Shown here one piece after another: positions 42,746 through 51,458 of a DNA stretch of 64,000 bases. The notes under the pieces are model-generated. The model was not told the origin of the DNA, ran no database searches, and saw only the letters and a program-made list of their open reading frames with translations. Position 1 is the stretch's first letter. Each line of letters starts with the position of its first letter. This stretch comes from Thermostichus sp047461615 (GTDB taxonomy: Bacteria > Cyanobacteriota > Cyanobacteriia > Thermostichales > Thermostichaceae), in NCBI RefSeq assembly GCF_047461615.1, contig NZ_JANSHI010000010.1:37737-101736 (forward strand), read 5' to 3'. Made by a program: the position numbers and the translations under genes.

Positions 42746-44820
42746 TTTGGTGGCAGCTCGATGCGACTAAGCTTGACGGCACAGGCTTTGAGTTCAGGTT
42801 GCTTTGAGCTGGGGCAGGCAACCGGGTGGGTGAGAGCGTTACAGCTTGTATCATTGCCCCACAATGCCCCCCAGTGCATGGGCATGAACACTGTGCCAGG
42901 GCTGATGGCGCAGGTAATTTTAACCGGCAGGGTAGCCTTGCCGCGCCGTGATTCAATCCTCACCCAGTCACCCTCAGTTAGCCCTACCTTGCTGGCATCG
43001 CGGGGATGGATTTCGAGAAAGGGTTGGGGGTGCATTGCTCGGATTTTGGCGACATGTCCAGTGCGGGTTTGGGTGTGCCAATGGCCATAGAGACGTCCTG
43101 TGGTGAGGATGTAGGGATATTCAGGGTCGGGCGGCTCGGCAAGGCCGCGGGAATGGCTGGGGATAAAGCGGGCACGACCTGTGGGCGTTGGGAAACGGTG
43201 ATCGGTATAGAGGTTGCGGGTCTCCACTGAACCTGTGCGCGGATATGGCCATTGCTGGGGCCCCTGGCGCAGGAGCTCATGGCTGAGGCCAGACTGATCG
43301 CAGAGACGCCCGGCAGTTAGACCCACATATTCGGCAAAGACCTCAGCGCTATCGGCAAAGTCAAATGCCTTGGCAAAGCCCAGGCGGCGGCCTACTTCCG
43401 CCCAAATTTCCCAATCAGCCCGCGCTTCACCAGGAGGGTTACGCCAAGCTGGACAGAGGGTAACGCGGCGCTCCGAATTGGTCATGGTGCCTGTCTTTTC
43501 GCCCCACTGGGCAGCAGGGAGTACCAGATGGGCATAGGCAGTGCTTTCGGTGGGGAAGTAGGCGTCTTGGACAATCGTAAAGGGCGACCGCGCCAGAGCT
43601 GCTTCTACCCGACGTAGATCAGGCAGGCTCACCAGGGGATTGGTGGCGGCAATCCAGAAAATATCGAGGGCATCGGCTTCGAGGGCACGGATCATCCCCA
43701 GCGCATCAAGGCCAGGTTCAGGGTTAATTGGGCCAAGCTGCCAGTGCTGCTCCACTGCTGCCCGATCCTCTGGATTCGTAACCTTGCGGTAGCCGGGCAA
43801 TAGATGTGCCAAGCCGCCCGCTTCTCGACCGCCCATAGCATTGGGCTGACCTGTTAGCGAAAAGGGCCCTGCCCCTGCAAACCCTATCTGGCCGGTGAGC
43901 AAATGGAGATTGATGAGGCTGGTCACCTTGGCCGTGCCTTCGCTGGACTGGTTAAGCCCCATCGACCACATGGAAAGCGTTTTCTGCGACTGCTGCCACA
44001 GTCGCGCAACAGCAAGTACCTCCTCAACTTCTAGGCCACAGCGGCTGGCTACTTGCTCAGGGGTGTAGTCGGCAACCAGGGCAGCATAGGCTTCAAAGCC
44101 TTCGGTGTGCTGGGCAATGAAGTCATGGTTGATGGCGCCCCACTGAATGAGTAGGTGAGCAATGCCATTGAGCAAGTCAATATCGCTACCTGGAGTAATC
44201 CTCAGATACAAATCGGCCTCCTCAGCCGTCTGCGTACGACGGGGATCCACCACAACAATCTTTAGGCTTGGGTCGCTTTTGTGGCGCTTGCGCAAGCGAT
44301 TGAACAGAATTGGGTGGCATTCAGCGGTATTGGTGCCGATCAAAAAAGCCAGCTCGCAGCTATCGAGATCCGTGTAGCTACAGGGGGGGCCGTCCGAGCC
44401 GAGACTCTGGCTGTAGCCCTCTACGGCAGAAGACATGCAGAGGCGGGAATTGCTGTCGAAGTTATTGCTTCCTAGACACCCCTTAAGTAGCTTTTGGGCA
44501 ATGTAGTAATCTTCGGTTAGCAACTGCCCTGAGCCGTAGATGGCAATCCTTTCGGGAGAGGTCTGGCGAATGCGCTCGACAATTAAATCCAGCGCTTGAT
44601 CCCAGCTCACCGGCTGGAAATCCTCGCTGAGGCTAGGGCGATAGAGAGGCACCGTAGCCCGATTGCAATCGAGGGTTTCCAGGAGAGTCGCACCCTTAAC
44701 GCAAACCATGCCCTGGCTGGACGGATGAGCTCGATCGCCGCGAATTTTTGTGCCGTCGGCCAGAATTTCTAGGCCACAACCAACCCCACAGTAGGGACAA
44801 AGGCTGCGTACGTTATCCAT
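42742..44820 (-). CDS. narB: Ferredoxin-nitrate reductase NarB
   Basis: A 692-residue molybdopterin oxidoreductase reducing nitrate to nitrite with ferredoxin. The N-terminal 4Fe-4S ligands are C8, C11, C15 (LCPYCGVGCG) and C40 (GMVCVKGA). The bis-MGD binding domains (GSGQLLTEDYYIAQKLLKG; LWSMGLNQSSEG-like MWSMGLNQSSEGTAKV; ILTTGRLYGHWHTQTRTGHV) are intact and length is normal. It heads the operon narB-narM-moeA-moaA-moaC/mobA-moaD-moaE. No nirA or nitrate transporter genes lie in the window. Confidence 0.95.
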   Translation of the reverse strand: MDNVRSLCPYCGVGCGLEILADGTKIRGDRAHPSSQGMVCVKGATLLETLDCNRATVPLYRPSLSEDFQPVSWDQALDLIVERIRQTSPERIAIYGSGQLLTEDYYIAQKLLKGCLGSNNFDSNSRLCMSSAVEGYSQSLGSDGPPCSYTDLDSCELAFLIGTNTAECHPILFNRLRKRHKSDPSLKIVVVDPRRTQTAEEADLYLRITPGSDIDLLNGIAHLLIQWGAINHDFIAQHTEGFEAYAALVADYTPEQVASRCGLEVEEVLAVARLWQQSQKTLSMWSMGLNQSSEGTAKVTSLINLHLLTGQIGFAGAGPFSLTGQPNAMGGREAGGLAHLLPGYRKVTNPEDRAAVEQHWQLGPINPEPGLDALGMIRALEADALDIFWIAATNPLVSLPDLRRVEAALARSPFTIVQDAYFPTESTAYAHLVLPAAQWGEKTGTMTNSERRVTLCPAWRNPPGEARADWEIWAEVGRRLGFAKAFDFADSAEVFAEYVGLTAGRLCDQSGLSHELLRQGPQQWPYPRTGSVETRNLYTDHRFPTPTGRARFIPSHSRGLAEPPDPEYPYILTTGRLYGHWHTQTRTGHVAKIRAMHPQPFLEIHPRDASKVGLTEGDWVRIESRRGKATLPVKITCAISPGTVFMPMHWGALWGNDTSCNALTHPVACPSSKQPELKACAVKLSRIELPPK

Positions 44821-44948
44821 GTTCCCCCTCTGTTGTTACTTGGCTTGGTGTGGGCAAGGCGGCCGTAGGGAAAGAAGCTAGGGGTGTTGGGCCTAAGGCT
44901 TGCTTATCTAGCTGTCCTTGCCGCGGTTCTCACAAGTTCCAACGCCCC

Positions 44949-44990
44949 AGCCTAGAGACATTGACCTGGAACTTTTGTAGCTTGCGTTAC
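44949..44990 (-). promoter_or_regulatory. NtcA-activated promoter of the narB operon
   Basis: The palindrome GTAACGCAAGCTAC (minus strand, 44990-44977) matches the NtcA consensus GTA-N8-TAC. Exactly 22 bases downstream stands TAGGCT (44954-44949), matching TAN3T. This is the class II NtcA activator layout, about 130 bases upstream of the narB ATG. Nitrogen-starvation activation of the whole operon is therefore expected. Confidence 0.75.
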
Positions 44991-45110
44991 TTTTTGCTCC
45001 TCACTATGCGGAAACATCATAGGAGGAATGCTTGAGCAGCATAGCCACCTCCTGCCAACTGCGGTTAGGTCTCTAGGCAAAGCAAGGGAGAAACAGGCAA
45101 GGAGTGCTCC

Positions 45111-45142
45111 TAAAGGCTCCGTCCTGCTAGACGAGGCGAGGA
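45111..45142 (+). repeat. Dispersed repeat, diverged copy
   Basis: CTCCTAAAGGCTCCGTCCTG then CTAGACGAGGCG resembles the 29.9-kb repeat (AAAGGACTCCGTCCCGCTG) over its first half only. Confidence 0.4.
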
Positions 45143-45285
45143 AAGTTTTAGGTCTGTAAAGGGCAACCTGAGATCAAGCTGCATAGGGGAGAAAGGCCCC
45201 CGAGTCGTTTGCACTTGGATACTGACGCTCCAAAGGGGAAGCAGACGCTGCTATGAGCTGACTTTCTCTTCATAAAGCCTATCTA

Positions 45286-45756
45286 ATGCTCTGCCGTCGA
45301 GCAACTAAAGCTCCGCACGTCATGACCTTGATCAAGCTGCTGGCGGTAATCGTAATTGTCGGCATTCTCTCTGCTATTAGCATTCCCAATTTTCTTAACC
45401 ACATTCGCCGTTCCAGAGTTGCAGAAGCCCAGACAGCTCTAGCAGCTATCGGCGATGCTTCAGAAGTTTTCCGAATGGACTTCATGGTTTATCCTCCTGC
45501 CTACGCCGATATTGAATTTGGCGGGATCCACAGGGATCGCTATTTGCAAGATCCTTGGCAAGCCCCCAACTATCGTCTTCCTGAAGTTGTTCCTCCCACC
45601 GCCAGCTCAAGCGGCGTTCGTTGGATGACTGAGTCTCACACACATACAACTGTTAGTGGGGATCTCCTGCGCTGCGACCTTGGCTTAGGGGATTGCCAGC
45701 AAGAGGTTTTGGCCTCTGGCTACGACCTGCGCAGCTCTTGCAACCTCTATCGCTAG
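45286..45756 (+). CDS. Pilin paralogue with damaged processing site
   Basis: A 156-residue paralogue of the pilin at 3830; VIVIVGILSAISIPNFLNHI then RRSRVAEAQTALAAIGDASEVF aligns with it, and the C-terminal cysteines remain. The prepilin motif is broken: where the intact copy has KG-FTLIELL, this one has HV-MTLIKLL, so Gly -1 is Val and Glu +5 is Lys. Both are needed for cleavage and assembly in characterised pilins. The leader is also only 12 residues. It may be a decaying gene, or the true start may lie elsewhere. Not obviously transcribed with pyrC. Confidence 0.7.
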   Translation: MLCRRATKAPHVMTLIKLLAVIVIVGILSAISIPNFLNHIRRSRVAEAQTALAAIGDASEVFRMDFMVYPPAYADIEFGGIHRDRYLQDPWQAPNYRLPEVVPPTASSSGVRWMTESHTHTTVSGDLLRCDLGLGDCQQEVLASGYDLRSSCNLYR

Positions 45757-45877
45757 GAAGACAAGACTCGGGCAACTTGAGCTTGAGCTGCCGACTAGCT
45801 GTTCCATCGATTGGCCGGTTCTTAACCTGCTCGACAGGTGTTATCTTGAAAGCGCCTGTGAAAGGGGAAGCGGAGCT

Positions 45878-47200
45878 TTGGCCAGTAGCCTGCTGATCCG
45901 CAATGCCGAGCTGGTGGTACCGGAAGGGGATCCCTGGGTGGGAGATGTGCTGGTGCAGGACGGGCGGATTGCCCAGATTGGCCAACATCTCTCCACAGAA
46001 GGGGTGGCTAGGGTCATCGAGGCCAAGGGCCATACCCTGATGCCGGGGGTGATCGATCCCCAGGTTCACTTTCGCGAGCCAGGCCGCGAGCACAAAGAAG
46101 ACCTGCAGACGGGATCCTGGGCTTGCGCTCGCGGTGGGGTAACCAGCTTTTTGGAGATGCCCAATACGGATCCGCCAACAATTGACCAGAGAACGCTGGA
46201 GGACAAATTGGCGCGGGCTGCCAGCAAGTGCGTCGTCAACTATGGCTTTTTCATTGGAGCCACTGCCGATAACTTAAAGGAGCTGCAACGGGCGCAAGGA
46301 GCCTGCGGCATCAAGATCTTCATGGGATCCATGCATGGTCCGCTACTGGTGGATGATCAGGCTGCCCTAGAGAGGATCTTTGCCGAAACGGATCCCAACC
46401 TGGTCATTGCTGTCCACGCTGAGGATCACACGCGAATTCAGGCCCGCCGAGCTCTTTTTGCCGGACGTACGGATGTGGCGGTTCACTCCCTCATTCAGGA
46501 CGAAGAAGCAGCCTTGATTGCCTCGCGCCGAGCTCTAGACTTGGCCACCCGCTACCGCCACCGCCTGCACATTTTGCACCTCTCCACTGGCCTGGAGGTG
46601 GAGCTGCTGCGCCAGCACAAGCCGGCCTGGGTCAGCGCTGAGGTTACCCCCCAACACCTGCTGCTGAGCACTGCCGATTACGCTCGCCTAGGATCCCTGG
46701 CCCAGATGAACCCGCCGCTGCGGGATCCCGCCAATTTGGAGCAACTCTGGCAGGGGCTGCACGACGGCATTCTGGACTGCATCGCCACCGACCATGCCCC
46801 CCACACCCTGACCGAGAAGGCCCAGCCCTACCCCCACTCCCCCTCTGGCATGCCTGGAGTGGAGACGGCCTTGCCCCTGATGCTGACGGCCGCGCAGCAG
46901 GGCCGCTGTACCCTACACCAGGTGGTGCAGTGGATGTGCGAGGCGCCGGCCCGCCTCTACGGGATCCCCAACAAGGGGCGGCTGCAGGTGGGCTACGACG
47001 CCGACCTGGTGCTGGTGGATCGGCATACGCCCAAGCCAGTGCGACGGGAAGAGCTGCTGACCAAATGTGGCTGGAGCCCCTTCGAGGGCTGGGAGTTGGT
47101 GGGCTGGCCGTTGCTAACCATTGTGGGCGGGCAGATCGTCTTTCAAAACGGCCAGGTGGATCCCTCGGTGCGTGGCCAGGCCCTGACAGTTTGCCGCTAG
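45878..47200 (+). CDS. pyrC: Dihydroorotase
   Basis: A 440-residue amidohydrolase of pyrimidine synthesis. Core motifs: VIDPQVHFREPG (the family form with Gln where many amidohydrolases have the first His), SFLEMPNTDPPT, VAVHAEDH-like IAVHAEDHTRIQAR, HILHLSTG and CIATDHAPHTLTEK. The start is TTG; no in-frame ATG fits the N-terminus LLIRNAELVVPEGDPWVGD. It heads a rightward run with rapZ and yvcK, 40 bases ahead of rapZ. Confidence 0.93.
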   Translation: MASSLLIRNAELVVPEGDPWVGDVLVQDGRIAQIGQHLSTEGVARVIEAKGHTLMPGVIDPQVHFREPGREHKEDLQTGSWACARGGVTSFLEMPNTDPPTIDQRTLEDKLARAASKCVVNYGFFIGATADNLKELQRAQGACGIKIFMGSMHGPLLVDDQAALERIFAETDPNLVIAVHAEDHTRIQARRALFAGRTDVAVHSLIQDEEAALIASRRALDLATRYRHRLHILHLSTGLEVELLRQHKPAWVSAEVTPQHLLLSTADYARLGSLAQMNPPLRDPANLEQLWQGLHDGILDCIATDHAPHTLTEKAQPYPHSPSGMPGVETALPLMLTAAQQGRCTLHQVVQWMCEAPARLYGIPNKGRLQVGYDADLVLVDRHTPKPVRREELLTKCGWSPFEGWELVGWPLLTIVGGQIVFQNGQVDPSVRGQALTVCR

Positions 47201-47240
47201 CAAGTAGAGGTAGATCCCCCCTCGCCCTAGAATAGGCTGC

Positions 47241-48242
47241 ATGGACAATCAGCCGACAAAACCAACCCCTGCGGCCCCAGCCGTTCTGGTGCTTGCCGGC
47301 CTGACCGGAGCAGGGAAAACTTTGGCCGTTCAGCAACTCGAGCAACTGGGCTACACCGGCCTGGAAGGGATCCCGCCTGCCCAGGTCCTCCCCTTGGTTA
47401 AGGCGATGCGGCCTCACCACGCCGCTTTGGCCATGAGTTTAAATCTCCACGCCCAAGAGTATCGGGAGCAGCTCCCCGAGCTAGATGCCTGGATGCGAGC
47501 CCAGGGGATCCCTTTCCTGTTCCTAGAAGCCCGGCCTTCGGTCTTGCTCAAGCGTCTTAGCGCCCACCGTCGCCCCCACCCCCACCACACCGGTGGCGGC
47601 CTGCTGGAAGCCATCGAGCAAGAAATCCGCGAACTAGCCCCCATCCGGCAGCGCTGCACCCACCTGCTGGATACCTCGGAGCTCAATAGCCAACAACTGC
47701 GGCAGCAACTGCAAGCCTTGGTGCAGGGGCTCCCCCAACCTCTCAACCTGCGGCTAGTGAGCTTTGGCTTCAAGTACGGCATTCCTCCTGAGGTCAACCT
47801 GCTGTTTGACGTGCGCTTTCTGCCCAACCCTTTCTTTCAGCCCCATCTGCGCCACCTCACTGGCCAGGATCGGCTGCTGCAGGAGTTTCTCTTTGCTGAT
47901 CCGCTGACCCAGTCCACCTACCAGCAGATCTTTTCCCTCCTCCGGGCCTGGTGGCCCCACTATCGAGCAGAACGGCGGCCTCACCTAACCGTCGCCATTG
48001 GCTGTACCGGCGGACAACACCGCTCCGTGGCCCTGGTGGAACGCTTGGCCCAGGATTTGCAGCCTTGGACCCTTCCTGCCAACGGCTCTGGCCTGCCCGA
48101 GCTCAACCTCCAGGTTCAGCACTGCCATTTGCTGGAGTCGCAGCGGGAGCTGGAAGCCTGCTTTGGAGCACCGCCTGCTGGCCCCAGCAAGGAGCAGCCA
48201 GAGGCTAGGATCCCTTTGGCCGGCGTTCTTTCCCATGAGTAA
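47241..48242 (+). CDS. rapZ: RapZ/YvcJ-family nucleotide-binding protein
   Basis: A 333-residue P-loop protein: Walker A GLTGAGKTLAV (20-30), then FLEARPSVLLKRLSAHRRPH and the C-terminal family core FGFKYGIPPEVNLLFDVRFL and VAIGCTGGQHRSVALVERLA. RapZ in enteric bacteria is an RNase E adaptor; the cyanobacterial role is untested. It is followed by yvcK with an 8-base overlap, the pairing found in many bacteria. Confidence 0.9.
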   Translation: MDNQPTKPTPAAPAVLVLAGLTGAGKTLAVQQLEQLGYTGLEGIPPAQVLPLVKAMRPHHAALAMSLNLHAQEYREQLPELDAWMRAQGIPFLFLEARPSVLLKRLSAHRRPHPHHTGGGLLEAIEQEIRELAPIRQRCTHLLDTSELNSQQLRQQLQALVQGLPQPLNLRLVSFGFKYGIPPEVNLLFDVRFLPNPFFQPHLRHLTGQDRLLQEFLFADPLTQSTYQQIFSLLRAWWPHYRAERRPHLTVAIGCTGGQHRSVALVERLAQDLQPWTLPANGSGLPELNLQVQHCHLLESQRELEACFGAPPAGPSKEQPEARIPLAGVLSHE

Positions 48243-49593
48243 ACCTGAGCTCCGCAACAAGTCCCCCATCCGGGGACCTCGCCGCCGCAAGGCTGCCTGG
48301 TGGCGAAGTGGCTGGAAATGGCTCTTCCCTGGCCTGGCGGTCAAACGCTGGCTGAGCCTGGCCGTGGGAGGCGTACTCCTGATGCTGCTGGGCATTGCCA
48401 TCTGGACGGAGCTGACCCCCATCTTTCGCCTGAAGCGGCTAATCGACATTACCCTGCGCTGGATCACCACCTGGATCCCGAACAACATCAGTGGTCCCTT
48501 GGTAACCGGGATTGGCTTGGTGATGGCGGTGCTAGGTTTTCGCAGCGCCCTGCGCTCCATCGAAGATGTGCTGATCCCGGAAGGGGACGAAGCGCTGGTG
48601 GATAAGCTCCTATCGCATCGGCGGCTAAGCCGTGGCCCTCGCATCGTGGTGCTGGGGGGTGGCACCGGCCTCTCCAACCTGCTGCGGGGGCTGAAGCACT
48701 ACAGCTCCAACATCACCGCCATCGTTACCGTGGCCGATGACGGCGGCTCCTCAGGGCGCCTGCGGCGGGAGATCGGCGTGTTGCCCCCTGGCGACATCCG
48801 CAACTGCCTCACGGCCTTGGCCAACGAGGAAAAGCTCCTCACCGAGCTGTTCCAGTACCGCTTCCAGGCGGGGGAAGGGCTGAGTGGACATAGCTTCGGC
48901 AACCTGTTCATCACCGCCCTCACCGCGGTAACCGGGGGCGACCTGGTCCGGGCCATCACCGCTACCTCTCAGGTTTTGGCCATTCAGGGACGGGTGCTGC
49001 CGGCTACTCTAGCCGATGTCACCCTCTGGGCCGAGTTAAGCGATGGCCGCCGCGTCGTGGGTGAGTCCAACATCACCAAAGCTAGGGGGCGCATCTGCCG
49101 CATTGGCTGCGATCCCCCCAACCCTCCCGCCTTGCCCGAGGCAATCGAGGCTATTGAGAAAGCAGAGTTGGTAGTGCTGGGGCCGGGCAGCCTCTACACC
49201 AGCATCATTCCCAACCTCCTCATCCCTGAAATTGTCGAAGCCCTGGCCAGAAACATGGCGCCCCACATCTACGTGTGCAACATCATGACGGAGCCGGGGG
49301 AAACCGACGGCTACACCGTTGGGGATCACGTCATGGCTTTGGATCGGGTGGCGGGCCTGCGCCTGTTCGATGCCGTCCTGGTGCAACGGGATCCCCCTTC
49401 CCCTCGCACCCTAGAGCGTTACCGCCGCAACGGCTCCGAGTTTGTGGTTTTGGACCCGGATAAGCTAGCCTACTTGGGCTGCCGGGCCGTTCTGGCCAAC
49501 GTCATGCAAGAGGATCCTGAAACTGGCTTGGTGCGCCACAACCCTGAGCGCCTAGCGGCAATGCTGATGCGCTGGTTCGACAGACACCGCTAA
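48235..49593 (+). CDS. yvcK: YvcK-family gluconeogenesis factor
   Basis: A 452-residue protein. Two membrane helices near the N-terminus (LSLAVGGVLLMLLGIAIW and SGPLVTGIGLVMAVLGF) are followed by the YvcK/CofD-like domain: RIVVLGGGTGLSNLLRGLKH (about 137-156), VTVADDGGSSGRLR, LPPGDIRNCLTALA, ELVVLGPGSLYTSIIPNLLI. The membrane extension is the cyanobacterial form. YvcK binds UDP-sugars and affects cell-wall metabolism in Bacillus. The frame is open 79 codons back into rapZ; the ATG overlapping the rapZ stop is chosen. Confidence 0.9.
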   Translation: MSKPELRNKSPIRGPRRRKAAWWRSGWKWLFPGLAVKRWLSLAVGGVLLMLLGIAIWTELTPIFRLKRLIDITLRWITTWIPNNISGPLVTGIGLVMAVLGFRSALRSIEDVLIPEGDEALVDKLLSHRRLSRGPRIVVLGGGTGLSNLLRGLKHYSSNITAIVTVADDGGSSGRLRREIGVLPPGDIRNCLTALANEEKLLTELFQYRFQAGEGLSGHSFGNLFITALTAVTGGDLVRAITATSQVLAIQGRVLPATLADVTLWAELSDGRRVVGESNITKARGRICRIGCDPPNPPALPEAIEAIEKAELVVLGPGSLYTSIIPNLLIPEIVEALARNMAPHIYVCNIMTEPGETDGYTVGDHVMALDRVAGLRLFDAVLVQRDPPSPRTLERYRRNGSEFVVLDPDKLAYLGCRAVLANVMQEDPETGLVRHNPERLAAMLMRWFDRHR

Positions 49594-49889
49594 GCCCTCC
49601 TGTAGCTCCTAGATTCTTCCATCCCCTTGCGGGGAAAAGCCGGAATTGTCAGGTTTTCTTGGCGGGGGAGGAGGGAAACTTCCCGGCGATGCCGCTTCGC
49701 TAGCAACGACTCACCCCGACGGATTTTGGCCACCCTGGGCCCTTGCAGGATCGGGGCTATGGAATTTCCGGGAGAAATTTGTGGCAGCAGGTTTAAAAGT
49801 GGGCCAGGATCGAGGTGAGGGATCCCAAGTTACGGCGCAGCATTCCAGGGAAATCCGGGCAAGCTGTTAGCTTTGGAGGTTAGGCGCCA

Positions 49890-50591
49890 ATGGTAAGGTT
49901 GTTCTCGTCCCTCTTTAGCAGGACGGGTGGGGTTCGCCCTCCTCAGCCCTGTGCCGAGAGTGGCTTGGATCCCTGGGCTGACCAACGGGAACGGATGGTA
50001 AGGGAGCAGATCCTTCAGCGCGGGATCCGGGATCCCCGGGTGCTGGAGGCGATGCGCAAGGTGCCGCGTCACCTTTTTGTTCCCCCCGAGCTGCGGGATC
50101 GCGCCTACAGAGATTGCCCCCTGCCCATCGGCTACGGCCAGACGATCTCTCAGCCCTATATCGTTGCCTTTATGACCGAGGCAGCCCGCCTCACGCCTGA
50201 GTCGGTGGTGCTGGAAATCGGCACTGGTTCCGGCTACCAAGCGGCCATTTTGGCTGAGCTGGCCCGACAGGTGTACAGCGTGGAGCGACTGTCTCCCCTA
50301 GCCACCCGCGCTCAGCAAACTCTGGCCTCCCTTGGCTACCGCAACGTGGAGGTGCGTCAGGGAGATGGCTACCAGGGCTGGCCGGAACACGCCCCCTACG
50401 ACGCCATTGTGGTTACAGCCGCACCCCCAACCGTGCCGACAGCGCTTCTGGATCAACTGGCGGTGGAAGGTACCCTAGTGGTACCGGTAGGCGAAAGCAA
50501 GGCATCCCAGTCCCTGCTCATTCTCCACAAAACGCCGGAGGGAGTGGTGCAAAAGGAAGCTTTCCCCGTGCAATTTGTGCCCATGGTCTAG
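49890..50591 (+). CDS. pcm: Protein-L-isoaspartate O-methyltransferase
   Basis: A 233-residue repair methyltransferase for damaged aspartates. RDPRVLEAMRKVPRHLFVPP, IGYGQTISQPYIVAFMTEAA, VLEIGTGSGYQAAILAEL (SAM motif I), and PYDAIVVTAAPPTVPTALLD are the classical PCMT motifs. GGAGG stands about a dozen bases before the ATG. The 295 bases upstream hold no convincing gene. Confidence 0.95.
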   Translation: MVRLFSSLFSRTGGVRPPQPCAESGLDPWADQRERMVREQILQRGIRDPRVLEAMRKVPRHLFVPPELRDRAYRDCPLPIGYGQTISQPYIVAFMTEAARLTPESVVLEIGTGSGYQAAILAELARQVYSVERLSPLATRAQQTLASLGYRNVEVRQGDGYQGWPEHAPYDAIVVTAAPPTVPTALLDQLAVEGTLVVPVGESKASQSLLILHKTPEGVVQKEAFPVQFVPMV

Positions 50592-50665
50592 GGCAGGGGT
50601 TAGCAAAGGCCGCGATCGGACTAGGAAAGCGATAAGCTGGAGGAGCTGAGGCAACCACTGCAGCT

Positions 50666-50851
50666 ATGGAGCCAGCGGAAATTGCCGCCCTAAAAGAGCG
50701 CATCAGACGTATTCGCGAGCGCCAGCCCGTCCTGGTCAAGCTTTTGGAAAGGCCGGATCTCGGGGACTTGCGCGTCGATGTCAACCAAGCCTTAGAGGAG
50801 ATTGACGAGCTGCTGCAAGAGTTCGAGCAGACCTTTGGCCCCCAGGACTAG
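50666..50851 (+). CDS. Small helical protein, unknown function
   Basis: A 61-residue, highly charged, fully helical product (AALKERIRRIRERQPVLVKL, then VDVNQALEEIDELLQEFEQT) that looks like a coiled-coil hairpin. Amino-acid pattern and clean ATG argue for a real gene. Its last four bases overlap the end of the convergent peroxiredoxin gene. I do not recognise the family. Confidence 0.6.
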   Translation: MEPAEIAALKERIRRIRERQPVLVKLLERPDLGDLRVDVNQALEEIDELLQEFEQTFGPQD

Positions 50852-51417
50852 CCCTTCTTGGTAAGCTCCTGCAGTTGGGCCAAGACCTCGGCGCTGTGCC
50901 GGTAGGGGTTGACGATTGGGTAAATAGCCCGCAGGATCCCATCGGGATCAATGAGAAAGGTGTTGCGCAGGGCCATATCCCCCATCCACGAGCCGTAGGC
51001 GCGGCTAACCGTGCCCTGGGGATCCGACAGCAAAAGAAACTGCAGCCCCTCTGCTAGGCAAAAACGGCGGTGGGAGTCCACCGAGTCGGCGCTTACGCCC
51101 ACAATCTCCGCTCCCAGGGCCTGGAACTTGGGCAGATCCTGCTGGAAGCGGCGGGCCTCGATCGTACATCCGGCAGTGAAGTCGCGGGGGTAGAAGTAGA
51201 GCACAACCCACTTGCCGCGAAAATCCGCCAGGCGCCGCACCTGGCCCGACTGATCTGGCAGTTCAAACTCCGGCGCTGGGGCTCCAATCGAGGGCAGGGG
51301 AGTAGTGCCCCACTGGGCAAAGGCGGCCTGAACCCCTCCAAAGCTAACCAGCAAAGCTACAAACAAAGCTACAAATACGGCCCCCCAGCCCCTCCTGCTT
51401 ACGGTCTCAACGTCCAC
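50848..51417 (-). CDS. PrxQ/BCP-type peroxiredoxin with signal peptide
   Basis: From GTG 51417 (GAGAGAGG upstream) a 189-residue peroxiredoxin with a hydrophobic leader (WGAVFVALFVALLVSFGG, cleavage near AFA-QWG) that should place it in the periplasm or thylakoid lumen. The peroxidatic site is YPRDFTAGCTIEA with C84. The resolving cysteine expected five residues later in PrxQ enzymes is absent; another cysteine occurs in RRFCLAEGL. The frame is open to an earlier ATG at 51513, but that overlaps the neighbouring acetyltransferase. Confidence 0.88.
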   Translation of the reverse strand: MDVETVSRRGWGAVFVALFVALLVSFGGVQAAFAQWGTTPLPSIGAPAPEFELPDQSGQVRRLADFRGKWVVLYFYPRDFTAGCTIEARRFQQDLPKFQALGAEIVGVSADSVDSHRRFCLAEGLQFLLLSDPQGTVSRAYGSWMGDMALRNTFLIDPDGILRAIYPIVNPYRHSAEVLAQLQELTKKG

Positions 51418-51458
51418 GGCAACGCCTCTCTCGCCTTTTCCCTCTAGTTTACATAACT

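Larger units (their letters stand above)
44821..45285. other. Intergenic region narB-pilin paralogue
   Basis: This 465-base stretch holds the NtcA promoter of narB, an inverted repeat at 44999-45026 (CCTC-A-CTATG / CATAG-GAGG, nine-base loop) and a degenerate dispersed repeat at 45111-45142. I saw no convincing ORF or promoter for the rightward pilin-like gene. Confidence 0.6.

Noticed and set aside
45878..47200. Inactive dihydroorotase because of DPQVHF instead of DxHxH
   Set aside because: I recall the Gln form as usual in cyanobacterial PyrC; the other active-site motifs are intact.
49627..49818. 63-codon ORF and GC-rich repeat-like stretch upstream of pcm
   Set aside because: Low-complexity, arginine-rich translation and only a faint match to the dispersed repeat.
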